A stretch of 64,000 nt of DNA from Trinickia caryophylli (GTDB lineage: Bacteria > Pseudomonadota > Gammaproteobacteria > Burkholderiales > Burkholderiaceae). How positions within the stretch are numbered: position 1 is the first letter of the stretch; each line of letters starts with the position of its first letter. The notes beneath the pieces are model-generated. The model was not told the origin of the DNA, made no database searches, and worked only from the letters and a program-made list of their open reading frames with translations. A program made the translations under genes and the position numbers. The stretch covers positions 1,612,001 through 1,676,000 of the forward strand of contig NZ_CP139970.1 of NCBI RefSeq assembly GCF_034424545.1, written 5' to 3'. Of this stretch, positions 24,540-32,868 are shown piece after piece.

Positions 24540-25958
24540 ATGCCCGACATGATCCAATCCCACCTGCCCCCCGCCGACTTCACCTCGCCCGCAGAGACGG
24601 ACGCTCCCCCGTCCGCCGCCGCGATTGCGCGGCCGCTGCGTCGCAGCGCATCGGAGGGCGCGCTTGCCGGCCTCGCGCCACCGGCGCGGCGTTCGGCAGC
24701 GGCCCCCCCCGCAGGCAGGCTGATCCAGCGCCGCAACAGCCTGCCTGCGGTACAGAGCACGCGCGCCCGCGCGTCGATCGACGCCGCGCCGGCCGCCCCC
24801 GCAGCAGCCCCCGCAGCCCTGCCCACGGACGACGATCGGCGTGCGCAGCCGTCCCCCGCTGCGCCGTCCGCCGCCGTCACGCACGCAGACGAGCAACCCA
24901 CATCGGCCTCGGAGAGTCTCGGGTCGACGACAGCACCGCGGCGCGCAGGCCTGCCGCTGTATATGGCGATGCAAGCCGCTCGCCATCTGGTGCCGGTGGC
25001 TGGCGTACGCACGGCCGTACAGGGACTCGCGGCGCCTGCCGTGGCGAGGATGATCGAAACGCATCCCGACGGTGCACTCGCCTCGCAAATCGCGCTGACG
25101 ACGTGGTCGCTTGTGCGTCAGTTGGGCTCGACCTGGCACAGCGAAGCCCGCGCGGACGCCGCCACGCGTGCGTTTCTCGGGGAAACGACCGACTCGCCGG
25201 ACCATACGTCGCGCCGCGTATGGCAGGGCATTCAGCGCACGGGCGCATTGGCCTGCGATATCGCTTCGTTGATCCTGACCGCTCTCGCGCGCACGCACCC
25301 CGACTATGTGCCGATCGCGCAGGCAATGCTCGCTATTCAAGTACGCGGCCACCTTCTGTCCAGCGGCCGCGAGCTGCTTCATCCTACGATCAATACGGTT
25401 CGCGTCGGCCATCCCGACGCGCCCCTCCCAGCCAACGGCGGCAAGCTGCGCCCGTCCGACCTCACGGCGTCAAGCCACCTGGTTTACGGAGGTGCTGTAG
25501 CAACGATCGAATTCGTCTCGCAGATGCTGATGCAGGTCGTGCTCGGGGGCCGCGCCGCATGGGATGCGGGACTCGGTCTTGCGACGGCCGCGGGGGCCAT
25601 TGCGGGGCTCGCCAATGCGGCCACATCGTCGGTCGAGGACACGTTGATCGACAATGCCGTCGAGCGCAATCTCCAAACCGCCGACGAGCGGCATGTGCGC
25701 AGCGTTCATTGGAGCTCGCATAACCCGTTCAGCAACAAGGAACTCGCGCGGCAACTCGAACGCGTCGACGTACGCACCTTCAATCAATTCGTCCCGGCGA
25801 TGATCGCAGCCGGCGTGCTGCACGCGATTAGTCTTGATTCGGAATGGCGCGAGCGAGCCGCCACGGCGGGGATCAACGCGCTGCTGAACGGCGTCATCCT
25901 CGGCGGGCTCATGTCGGTCACGGCGCGCAGCTATCAGACGAGCGACGCGCTGCGCTAG
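24540..25958 (+). CDS. effector-like protein of unknown function with disordered N-terminus
   Basis: A 472-residue protein I cannot assign to a family. Residues 1-130 are Ala/Pro/Ser-rich and probably disordered (for example APAAPAAAPAALPT), with charged clusters; residues 140-470 are helical with several amphipathic or hydrophobic helices (AWDAGLGLATAAGAIAGLANA, AATAGINALLNGVILGGLMS). There is no signal peptide. That layout resembles type III or type VI secreted effectors of plant- and animal-associated beta-proteobacteria, but no catalytic motif is visible and no hrpII/PIP box was found upstream. It is flanked by a transposase scrap on one side and a repeat on the other, consistent with horizontal arrival. 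ATG 24540 was chosen; the open frame reaches further upstream. Confidence 0.55.
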   Translation: MPDMIQSHLPPADFTSPAETDAPPSAAAIARPLRRSASEGALAGLAPPARRSAAAPPAGRLIQRRNSLPAVQSTRARASIDAAPAAPAAAPAALPTDDDRRAQPSPAAPSAAVTHADEQPTSASESLGSTTAPRRAGLPLYMAMQAARHLVPVAGVRTAVQGLAAPAVARMIETHPDGALASQIALTTWSLVRQLGSTWHSEARADAATRAFLGETTDSPDHTSRRVWQGIQRTGALACDIASLILTALARTHPDYVPIAQAMLAIQVRGHLLSSGRELLHPTINTVRVGHPDAPLPANGGKLRPSDLTASSHLVYGGAVATIEFVSQMLMQVVLGGRAAWDAGLGLATAAGAIAGLANAATSSVEDTLIDNAVERNLQTADERHVRSVHWSSHNPFSNKELARQLERVDVRTFNQFVPAMIAAGVLHAISLDSEWRERAATAGINALLNGVILGGLMSVTARSYQTSDALR

Positions 25959-26135
25959 CACGTGCCGCCGGCAGGCGGCCAACGGTTCCTCGACGCTGGA
26001 CGCTAACGAATCATGTGTCGAGGAATTGCATGATCTGGTGCGCGACGGAACGCGGCGCTTACTCGGGCATGTCGTGCCCGCAGCGCTCGAACGCGCCGTC
26101 GCGCACGCCCGCGCGCCGTCGCCATCGTTCTTCAC

Positions 26136-26204
26136 TCACGTTGCGATGACCAGCGCACGGGTATTTGTCGAAGCAGCAACGGCGACAAGTTTGATGGCGC
26201 TCAT
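26136..26204 (-). pseudogene. truncated DUF4148 remnant
   Basis: The frame begins MSAIKLVAVAA, matching the first 11 residues of the intact DUF4148 protein, then diverges into unrelated residues and stops after 22 codons. It lies at the end of the second repeat copy, so only the upstream region and signal-peptide start were duplicated or retained. Confidence 0.75.
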
Positions 26205-26379
26205 GATGTTCTCCACAAGACGGATTGAATAGCGGATCGGTTCGAAGTACCGCAGGTGAGTGATCAACCTTGCGTATCGATATTTGATCGCCGCGACGTA
26301 TCCGGCTTGTTTCCGGTTCGAGCGTCATCTGCAAGCGCGTGTTTCCCGACGGGGCGTAGATACAATGCGCTACACATTA
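26176..26379. repeat. direct repeat copy 2: DUF4148 upstream region without its gene
   Basis: Matches 23,157-23,366 in the same orientation. The pair brackets the DUF4189, transposase-scrap and effector-like genes. Confidence 0.85.
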
Positions 26380-26621
26380 CCCGGCGACGGCGGCTGCACG
26401 GCCGCTCGACGGTTCGCCATCCCTCGCACGGGCGACACGCCGGTATGCGCGGCGTGCGCACTGCTTGGGCAGTTGCGTTTAGAAAGCAGCGATAGTCGCG
26501 CTCGAACGGGAAGAACGCGCCAACGATTACCAGCGTACGCACTAAACGGTCCGTTCAAGGGCCGTGAGCCGGCCGTGGATGCGGTCGATGTTGCCGTTGC
26601 GGTAGACGAGGCGCTCGAGCG
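26380..26621. other. 242-bp non-coding stretch after the second repeat copy
   Basis: No gene or clear site recognised. The 217 bp between the effector-like gene and the repeat (25,959-26,175) likewise hold nothing beyond the DUF4148 remnant. Confidence 0.4.
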
Positions 26622-27110
26622 TCAAGCACGCAACAGATCGAGGCGACGCACGATCAGCTGCTTCATGTTTTCGTCGGGATTGAACACCAGGCACTTTTCC
26701 AGATCGGCAATAGCGGCTTTGTCATCGCCCAATTCGTGCAGCACGTTTGATCTGTTGTAGTAGGCGAATGGGTAGCTTGCATCCAGCTCGATCGCCTTGT
26801 TGAAGTACTCGAGCGACTTCTGCGGCTGTTTCAGTTGGAAGAAGATATTTCCGATGGTGCAATACGCCGTCACGTCGGCGTAGCCGAGCGCAAAAGCCCG
26901 CTCCAGGTCGCCGAGCGCCAAATCGAACTTCTTGAGCATCGCGTAGACCGTGCCACGATCGGCCAGTGCCAGCGCATTGTCCGGATCGACTTGCAGCACG
27001 TCGCCATACAGGGCGAGCGCATCGTCGATGCGCTGCTGTTCCAGGAAGCCTCGCGCCCTCATGCAAAAGGGCGACAGGTCAATTTTGTTTTCACTCATTC
27101 GATCACTCAT
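26622..27110 (-). CDS. TPR-repeat protein in the PAAR-toxin operon
   Basis: A 162-residue protein made almost entirely of tetratricopeptide repeats: ALALYGDVLQVDPDNALALA, then AYCTIGNIFFQLKQPQKSLEYF and PFAYYNRSNVLHELGDDKAAI, about four units between residues 15 and 155. Such proteins act as protein-binding scaffolds. It is the third gene of a minus-strand set after the PAAR toxin and the presumed immunity gene, with a 60-bp gap. It may be a second immunity or accessory factor, but TPR content alone does not show this. The start is ATG 27110 or ATG 27098. Confidence 0.72.
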   Translation of the reverse strand: MSDRMSENKIDLSPFCMRARGFLEQQRIDDALALYGDVLQVDPDNALALADRGTVYAMLKKFDLALGDLERAFALGYADVTAYCTIGNIFFQLKQPQKSLEYFNKAIELDASYPFAYYNRSNVLHELGDDKAAIADLEKCLVFNPDENMKQLIVRRLDLLRA

Positions 27111-27170
27111 GCTCCCGGCGAGCCGCTACGGCAAGCGCGCCATCCAATGCGATTCGTAAGACATCGATAT

Positions 27171-27650
27171 TTATGCCGCGCCACGGTCCGTTTGCGCTAT
27201 GAGCGCTTGCAGGTAGGCCTCGACTGCGTCCAGGCGTACCGCGGAAGCGTTGGGCCGCTTGGGGTCTTGACGCGCGCAATCGCGCAGCGAAGCCGGCACA
27301 TCCGTGCTCGACCATAACTCGCGCTGCTGGAAGATCGCGTACGTCGTACCGTCGATGGGCTCCACGAACAGGTGACCGTGCCACGCTTCCTCATACAGTT
27401 TGCCAGACACGGACTTCAAAAAAACGAGCGCCGTATTGCCCACTGCCAGCGGCGACTGCCCCCAGTGCGCGGGACTGCCGACGAACTCGATCTCCGATCC
27501 AAGCGATGCGGCATCGACCCCTTTGCGCGCGGCATATATTCGCGTGACTCGCGCTCTGAAGCATTGGGGACGCGGCGCCCCCAAGATTTCGACCATTACC
27601 GGATCGCAATTCGATACCTTGTCCGACAGGAAATGCTTCGTGCCGCTCAT
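27171..27650 (-). CDS. probable immunity protein for the PAAR toxin
   Basis: A 159-residue soluble protein without a recognised domain. Its ATG overlaps the end of the PAAR-toxin gene by 4 bp (27,647-27,650), the usual arrangement for a toxin and its immunity protein. It is compact, mildly basic and alpha/beta in appearance (FRARVTRIYAARKG, GNTALVFLKSVSG, GHLFVEPIDGTTYAIF). No export signal is evident, so it would have to act in the cytosol or be exported by an unrecognised route. The role is inferred from position only. Confidence 0.55.
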   Translation of the reverse strand: MSGTKHFLSDKVSNCDPVMVEILGAPRPQCFRARVTRIYAARKGVDAASLGSEIEFVGSPAHWGQSPLAVGNTALVFLKSVSGKLYEEAWHGHLFVEPIDGTTYAIFQQRELWSSTDVPASLRDCARQDPKRPNASAVRLDAVEAYLQALIAQTDRGAA

Positions 27651-28978
27651 TTCGGTACCCAGGGTTGTCCCACTTTCTCGAGCTCGGGAAAGTAGAGTCG
27701 CATGTTGCCGGACGCTTCGGGAATCGGTATGCCAAGACTGCTCGGGAAAGTCGCGCAGTTATAGGTGTTGGCATTTTTGCCGGGGAAGCCATAGAACACG
27801 TTGTCCATGGGATTATCGACCCCGATCGCCTCGTGAGCGGCCTTGATCGCGTCGAAATCGGCTTGCGAAAGAGGAATCTTCTGCTCGATCACCGTTTGGG
27901 GCACGCCATCGCGGCCTATCGCGGGATTCTTCGCAACCGACGCGAAGACACCCGTATCGTCAGTAATGATGCCGGGATAGCTCTCGCCGTGACGAAGGGA
28001 TTGAACGGCATCGTAAGCGGGCATACCCTCCGGCACCTTGGGACCGAACCCGAAGATTTGCTGCCCACCGTCGAAAGAGTATCCAACGTGGCCCGTTACG
28101 ACGTAAGGATGTGGAGCGTCCGCCGCCAACAGATCTTGCGTGGAGCCGGCCCCGCGGAATCCATAGAGCGAAATGGTGGGCTGCTCCGTCGAACCGGCGG
28201 CAGCTTGCGCGGCTTCGATCTGCGCCGCCTCGCCAGCAACCGACGTGGCACTTTTTGCGCCTGCAGCAAGCCCTGCACCTTTCGCTCCGGCGTACCCTCC
28301 GAGCAGGCTTCCGCCAAGCATCGACCACTTTTGCCCGTCGGAGCCTTCTCCGAAGACTTTGCCGCCGATCCACGCACCCGCCTCGCCACCGACGAAGCCG
28401 CCTGCCGCCCCCAGGACAGCTAACACAGGCCCCGCAAGCACCGCGGCAGCAGCAACGCCGACCGCGGTCAGGGTCCAGTTGACCCAGGCGGGGACCTCGG
28501 AGTCCGCCTCGCCGACAGTCGCGCCGCCGATAAAAACGTTGGGCGACCCATCGTTGATCAGCGCGCCGCACTTGAGCCGATCCTCTTTGCGGCTCGCCGG
28601 CTGCGAATTGATAAAGACCGTGGAGGAGCCTTGGGCGACGATTTGCGGCGGACCGGAGTGATCGCTGCACACGCCCTGGCTCAGGTTTGCGCGCATCGCC
28701 GCTCGGCTGTTGACAAATACGTTGGGCGAGCCCCTTATCAGACTTCCCGTGACATGCCGCGGCGCCCACGACATCGTGCCCAGGATTTCACCGAGGCCGC
28801 CGCCGGCAGCCGCTCCAGCCGCAACGGCCGCTATGACGGTCAACGCCGCGCCCCCGGTCACGATGACGGCGGCGGCTCCAATCACTGCGCCGGCAATCAA
28901 CCCGGCGATCATCCACCCTTTGGACGCGGTATGCGCGACTGGATCGCCAAGTCGCGCGGCGGCGAGCAATGTTCCCAC
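27647..28978 (-). CDS. PAAR-domain polymorphic toxin with C-terminal permuted papain-like domain
   Basis: A 443-residue type VI-type effector starting at a GTG preceded by AGGGAGA. The N-terminus has PAAR-like GDPVAHT, a glycine/alanine-rich hydrophobic hairpin (residues 21-65), then the PAAR-like repeats GSPNVFVNSRAAMR, SSTVFINSQPASRKEDRLKC and GSPNVFIGG (83-152). A second hydrophobic region (165-245) leads to the C-terminal domain 265-443. There GHVGYSFDGG (His297) precedes YNCATFPSSL (Cys408), the His-then-Cys order of circularly permuted NlpC/P60-LRAT-like cysteine peptidases. I infer a cell-wall, lipid or protein-cleaving toxin delivered on a VgrG tip. The gene directly downstream overlaps by 4 bp and is the likely immunity gene. 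No vgrG lies next to it in this window. Confidence 0.75.
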   Translation of the reverse strand: MGTLLAAARLGDPVAHTASKGWMIAGLIAGAVIGAAAVIVTGGAALTVIAAVAAGAAAGGGLGEILGTMSWAPRHVTGSLIRGSPNVFVNSRAAMRANLSQGVCSDHSGPPQIVAQGSSTVFINSQPASRKEDRLKCGALINDGSPNVFIGGATVGEADSEVPAWVNWTLTAVGVAAAAVLAGPVLAVLGAAGGFVGGEAGAWIGGKVFGEGSDGQKWSMLGGSLLGGYAGAKGAGLAAGAKSATSVAGEAAQIEAAQAAAGSTEQPTISLYGFRGAGSTQDLLAADAPHPYVVTGHVGYSFDGGQQIFGFGPKVPEGMPAYDAVQSLRHGESYPGIITDDTGVFASVAKNPAIGRDGVPQTVIEQKIPLSQADFDAIKAAHEAIGVDNPMDNVFYGFPGKNANTYNCATFPSSLGIPIPEASGNMRLYFPELEKVGQPWVPK

Positions 28979-29317
28979 GCGTTCTCCCTCTTAACTGGCG
29001 CCGGCAACTATCATCAGATAGCCCGGCACGGCTGGGGCGGCTGGGACGTTCTGTATCCCAACAATCCCTTTCACCGGTTTCGCTTCGTCGAGTCGCTCAT
29101 GCAAAGGCGCAAGTGTCCCGCGACCTACCAGACTCACCGCAGCAGTGCTCACCCCGTGCCGCCGATTTTGGGCGCGATAGATTCGATTGCTGGAGACTAG
29201 GCGCTTCCGCCCCATCTGGGACGGTTGAGACGGCGCTTCGAGTGTAGCCAGTCGGTGTCATGAATTGACCTCATTCGACGCTCCAACGAGCGAGCGGCAA
29301 CAAGAGACGGCGCACCA

Positions 29318-29420
29318 CCGCACTCGCCGGTGCACCCGAACTGTACTTTTAAGCGCGCAGAAAGCACAAGGGGTTACATGAAAACTCGTGTAACCCCTCG
29401 ATCGTATTGGCCGCAGGAAT
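29318..29420. repeat. degenerate copy of the tRNA-Thr downstream flank (probable old att region)
   Basis: Aligns with 38,350-38,455: both have a GCCGGTG/ACCGGTG motif, then GAACTGTACTTTT or GAAACTGTACTTTTT, then AAAGCACAAGGGGTTAC, a hairpin and a trace of GCCG..CAGGA. It probably marks the far end of an older integration at tRNA-Thr. Confidence 0.6.
29369..29398 (-). terminator. hairpin, copy 3 of the tRNA-Thr-associated stem
   Basis: The arms AGGGGTTACATGA and TCGTGTAACCCCT pair with one G-U pair around a short loop. Same stem as those at 33,260 and 38,395. Confidence 0.55.
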
Positions 29421-29539
29421 GGTATTGACGTCTTAATGGACTGATTCCAATAGGAATCCCCGCAAACAAAGATCCAATACACCCCCAAACGTACCCCCAT
29501 ACACCGAGAGACCTGCTAGAGCGACCTCACGGAGCATAT

Positions 29540-30184
29540 GTGTATGCTACAGGCACCAACGTCATGGACACGCCGACAGTGGAAAAATCAAGAACGATGG
29601 TCAGTTTGACTCCGGACAAGATCGCCAAGATCAAGACGACGGCAGTGCGCGGACGGCCATACGCGCCGCGCATCAGTATCGCCCTCGCAGTCCGGCTTCT
29701 GGATAAGCGCGATCGGTACTTCGACCCGTTCGCCGTGTTGCACGAAATCGACTATCTCGAAGGCATCCGCCCGACATCCAAAACAAAGCGTGAATCGCCA
29801 TTCAAGGGATCTCACCTTCAACCCTTTTGGCATAAGCACTTCAGCTCGGCCCGGCACCTTGTCCGAAATATCGGAATCCGCTGGAATCTCGCCGATGGCG
29901 GGAACAGAGATCTAGATCGGATGCTGCGCGAAGTCGCTGAGACATACGGCGAAGATCCCGAACTGTGGCAAGCCTACCTCGTGCACCGCCTCGTAGTCGG
30001 CGGATTCGAGGAACGAGCCCAAAGGGGGCTAACTGGCGATTGGATCATCTACGCGAAACACGATGGCGTGAATTATTACTTGGATCTCGCCACGCACGAA
30101 GAGGGTGAGCCGGGGCACGCTGAAGAGCTATCGAAAAAATTGCGCGATGGCTGCTTCGCGGAATTTCCCTTCGCCTTTCCGTGA
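29540..30184 (+). CDS. hypothetical protein of the older element
   Basis: A 214-residue soluble protein I do not recognise. The central part (PFAVLHEIDYLEGIRPTSKT, LQPFWHKHFSSARHLVRNIG) is followed by an acidic helical stretch and a C-terminal domain with YAKHDGVNYYLDLATHEEGE, where a histidine- and acid-rich sequence could bind metal. The GTG at 29540 has GGAG five bases ahead; ATG 29564 or ATG 29597 are alternatives. The stop overlaps the start of the dam remnant frame. Lower GC than the backbone, consistent with transferred DNA. Confidence 0.5.
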   Translation: MYATGTNVMDTPTVEKSRTMVSLTPDKIAKIKTTAVRGRPYAPRISIALAVRLLDKRDRYFDPFAVLHEIDYLEGIRPTSKTKRESPFKGSHLQPFWHKHFSSARHLVRNIGIRWNLADGGNRDLDRMLREVAETYGEDPELWQAYLVHRLVVGGFEERAQRGLTGDWIIYAKHDGVNYYLDLATHEEGEPGHAEELSKKLRDGCFAEFPFAFP

Positions 30185-30974
30185 CACACCACCAAGGAAA
30201 CATGCGTCCCGTACACCGCAGGGGCGAATTTTTGTTGGAGATTTGGAGACAAGCGTTCATTTCGGTCGGTGTGACCTGCCTGGATTTCTTCGGGCCATTT
30301 CAATCTTGGAGAACGGCGCCGGTCGAAGTGCTTAACGATATCAACGGCGAGCTGGTGAATCTATACCGTGTGATGCAGCACCACGTCGAAGAGTTCGTGC
30401 CCCAGTTCAAGTCGGCAATTTCGAGCCGGCAGGTCTTCAAGTGGCATCAGCAGAGCCGCCCCGAGACGCTCACCGATATTCAGCGCGCCGCGCGCTTCTA
30501 CTACCTGCAACAGCACGCGTTCGGCGGCAAGGTCGACGGGCAGACGTTCGATACGGCGACGACTGCACCGTCGATCAACCTCGTGCGCATCGAAGAGGTG
30601 CTGTCAGCCGCGCATTTGCGGCTTGCCGGTGCCAAGTCGAAAATCTGCCGTGGCACGAGTGCATAAACCGGTATGACCGGCCGCATCGCTTCTTCTATTG
30701 CGATCCGCCGTACTGGCAGACCGAGGGATACGGCGTGCCGTTTCCGTTCGAGGAGTATGAGCGGATGGCGGCTGCGATGCGCGCCTGCAAGGGCAAGGTG
30801 ATGGTCAGCATCAACGACCACCCGGACATTCGGCGCGCATTCGACAGTTTCCCAATGCTCGGCCTCTCGATCAAATACAGCGTCAACAACACGTCGGGTA
30901 GCGGTGCGTCGACGAACCGTGAGCTGGTGATTACGAACTGGGAGCCCGGCACGGAAACAGGTGGGCTGTTCTAG
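30181..30974 (+). pseudogene. phage-type DNA adenine methyltransferase, truncated and frameshifted
   Basis: Two frames together give a D12-class Dam-like methylase: frame 1 has EVLNDINGELVNLYRVMQHH and ARFYYLQQHAFGGKVDGQTF; after about 30,645 the homology continues one frame over with LPWHECINRYDRPHRFFYCD, the catalytic DPPY and VMVSINDHPDIRRAF. The first 30-40 residues (S-adenosylmethionine-binding FxGxG and preceding segment) are replaced by unrelated sequence. Both lesions should inactivate it. Similar stand-alone methylases are common in Burkholderia prophages. Confidence 0.85.
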
Positions 30975-31040
30975 GTCGGCGACACAATTGTCTGTTGTAT
31001 CCTTCGAGAGAGGGTAGTCAAACAACAATCCGAGGGCTTT

Positions 31041-31520
31041 TATGGTCGCAAAGTGCACTTACGCGCTAAACACAGACAGATCAGCATGATCACGTGCGAC
31101 GGCGGGGCATTTGCCGCATTTTCGGGAGACAAGGGCCACGAAAACAAAGTATCTGACGTTGCACTGAAAGACCTTGGTCCCATTCCGAGGGGCATCTACT
31201 ACATCATCGACCGCCAGAGCGGTGGCCGTATGGGCTGGCTTTGGGATCCGATCATGGACATGTACAGCCACTCGAAGCACAATGAATGGTTCGCCCTGCG
31301 GCCGGCCCAGCATCCCAACGACGATTGGACCGTTGTGGACGGCGTTAAGCGGACGAGCCTTCGTTTGCACCCTGTCGGAAGCCATGGGCGAAGCGAGGGG
31401 TGCATTACCCTCGTATCGCCGCCGCAGTTCCAGCAATTGAGGCAATACCTCAAGTCGCAGTCGACGATGTACATTCCTGGTACTTTCACCAAGTACTATG
31501 GGACGGTGGTGGTGAAATGA
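31041..31520 (+). CDS. DUF2778 (Tlde1-like) L,D-transpeptidase-type effector, with apparent frameshift near its start
   Basis: The well-placed start is ATG 31041 with GAGGG upstream, giving MVAKCTYALN; family similarity then continues one frame over as HRQISMITCDGGAFAAFSG, so one base seems to be missing near 31,070. The intact part (frame starting 31,053, 155 residues) contains the family core DLGPIPRGIYYIIDRQSGGR and the catalytic HPVGSHGRSEGCIT with the nucleophile cysteine. DUF2778 proteins include Tlde1, a type VI effector that attacks peptidoglycan. The next gene overlaps by 4 bp and encodes a small membrane protein, a plausible immunity factor. If the frameshift is real, translation could still begin at GTG 31053 or ATG 31086. 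Confidence 0.75.
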   Translation, partial: YGRKVHLRAKHRQISMITCDGGAFAAFSGDKGHENKVSDVALKDLGPIPRGIYYIIDRQSGGRMGWLWDPIMDMYSHSKHNEWFALRPAQHPNDDWTVVDGVKRTSLRLHPVGSHGRSEGCITLVSPPQFQQLRQYLKSQSTMYIPGTFTKYYGTVVVK

Positions 31521-31822
31521 AAATCGTCTTGCGTGTTGTTGCCGTCCTGGTCCTGACGCACCTCTACACGTTACTTATCTATCGGTGGCCACCACTTGCT
31601 CACATCGCCGACCGTGTTATAGACGGCGAATTGGGGCAGAGGGCATATGTCTGGCTAATGAGCCTCTTTGGCTGGGAGGGCGCGGAGAACGGGGAAACGC
31701 TTCTTCTGATCTTTTTTGTCTTAATCGCGCTTGCGGCTGCCTGCCTCACGGTGCTTATCGCGTCCCGCTTGATCTTGGCGCCACTGTGTCGCCGACACGT
31801 GCAGGGGCAAGCGAACAGGTAA
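31517..31822 (+). CDS. small membrane protein, probable immunity partner of the DUF2778 effector
   Basis: A 101-residue protein with an N-terminal membrane helix (IVLRVVAVLVLTHLYTLLI) and a second one near residues 62-88 (LLLIFFVLIALAAACLTVLI), leaving a periplasmic loop of about 40 residues. Its ATG overlaps the stop of the DUF2778 gene (ATGA), so they are co-translated. Placement of the loop in the periplasm, where a cell-wall-active toxin works, fits an immunity function; this is inference. Confidence 0.55.
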   Translation: MKIVLRVVAVLVLTHLYTLLIYRWPPLAHIADRVIDGELGQRAYVWLMSLFGWEGAENGETLLLIFFVLIALAAACLTVLIASRLILAPLCRRHVQGQANR

Positions 31823-31983
31823 GCGGCGTCGGTAAGCTCGTGGGTTCACGGCACAGACATCTGAAGGCAGTCGCAAATCCTGCTTGAGCCACTACAATCG
31901 GGATGCCCATTTGTGCAAAAAATTTCGCGATGTGCCGGTCGGGCCGGGCGTCCGACCGGCACGTCTCTTCTTGGGGCCTCCGT

Positions 31984-32481
31984 ATGAATTTGCTTAGAAC
32001 GCTGATAGTGGGGAATTCGGGTTCGGGAAAGAGCTGGCTTGCCGAACGAATTGCAAATCACATGGGATCACCCTGTATAGATTTGGATTCGATTCATTGG
32101 CTTCCAGGCGGGTACAACGTTGCTCGCGAGCGCAACGAGGCCGTACAGCTGCTGCGAGATGCCGCGAAAGCTGAGCGCTGGGTGATTGAAGGAATTTACG
32201 GCTCGCTCGTCAGTGAGGTCCGTACCGACTCTACGGCACTGATCTGGCTGTGTCTCGACGAAGCGGAATGCATTGAGAACATTCGCCGGCGCGGTATCCG
32301 CCGTGAAGGAAACGCGGCTTCATTCGCAGCATTGTTGGATTGGGCTTCGACGTATCGAAGCCGCCAGGGACCGAGTTCATACATTGGCCACCAGAGACTG
32401 TTTGACGACTACGGGGCAGATAAGCGGGTTCTTCGATCACGCGATGCTGTAATGGCCTTCTTGGATCGTTTGGAAGCATAG
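31984..32481 (+). CDS. P-loop NTPase, adenylate-kinase/FlaR-like
   Basis: A 165-residue protein starting MNLLRTLIVGNSGSGKSWLA; GNSGSGKS is the Walker A loop at residues 10-17. DLDSIHWLPGGY and RWVIEGIYGSLV follow the pattern of small nucleoside- or shikimate-kinase-like proteins annotated as DNA topology modulation/FlaR type. No substrate can be assigned. It begins 161 bp after the membrane-protein gene and appears intact, unlike several neighbours. Confidence 0.7.
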   Translation: MNLLRTLIVGNSGSGKSWLAERIANHMGSPCIDLDSIHWLPGGYNVARERNEAVQLLRDAAKAERWVIEGIYGSLVSEVRTDSTALIWLCLDEAECIENIRRRGIRREGNAASFAALLDWASTYRSRQGPSSYIGHQRLFDDYGADKRVLRSRDAVMAFLDRLEA

Positions 32482-32490
32482 CGTGTCGTC

Positions 32491-32868
32491 GTGGCTCAGC
32501 TGTGCGCAGACGCCGCCTATATCGACACGGCAGTGTCAATACGGCGTTCGTTAGACGCTTACGTCGTGTGCGGAGCTCCGAAGTCTTATTCTTGGATGCA
32601 GCCCTACGCCGACGTGAGCGCCGATGATTTGATCGCGTACATCGAGAGCGTTATCGGGAAGACACCGGATGCATTGACGGACGCCCCGACCACGCCTCTC
32701 GGGGATGCGCAACCATTCGAGTATGAGGGCAGCGCGCCGCTCGCCGATCTGCAACAACAGGCGGGCGTCTTTCTTACGCCAGCGGAGGAGGCTGAGTGCG
32801 AAATGCAATTCGCTGATCAGGTGGAAGGTTTGCGCGACTGGTTTATCGAGATGGGGATCAAGCCATGA
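32491..32868 (+). CDS. hypothetical phage-like protein
   Basis: A 125-residue acidic protein starting at a GTG, with no recognised domain. The C-terminal half (GSAPLADLQQQAGVFLTPAEEAECEMQFADQVEGL) is helical. The start is poorly supported, and the N-terminus may be truncated by the junction with the kinase-like gene 10 bp upstream. Its stop overlaps the ATG of the hicB frame. Confidence 0.4.
   Translation: MAQLCADAAYIDTAVSIRRSLDAYVVCGAPKSYSWMQPYADVSADDLIAYIESVIGKTPDALTDAPTTPLGDAQPFEYEGSAPLADLQQQAGVFLTPAEEAECEMQFADQVEGLRDWFIEMGIKP

Larger units (their letters stand above)
28979..29539. other. 561-bp non-coding region containing the old element boundary
   Basis: Holds no confident gene. A 74-codon minus-strand frame at 28,991-29,215 ends 12 bp before the PAAR-toxin start and cannot be excluded, but it has no recognisable domain. 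The part 29,318-29,420 is the degenerate third copy of the sequence flanking tRNA-Thr. Confidence 0.55.

Noticed and set aside
24340-24540. hrpII/PIP-type box (TTCG-N16-TTCG) upstream of the effector-like gene
   Set aside because: One TTCG is present but no second at the right spacing.
28991-29215. 74-codon minus-strand frame just before the PAAR-toxin start
   Set aside because: No recognisable domain and an unclear start; kept only as a note in the intergenic entry.
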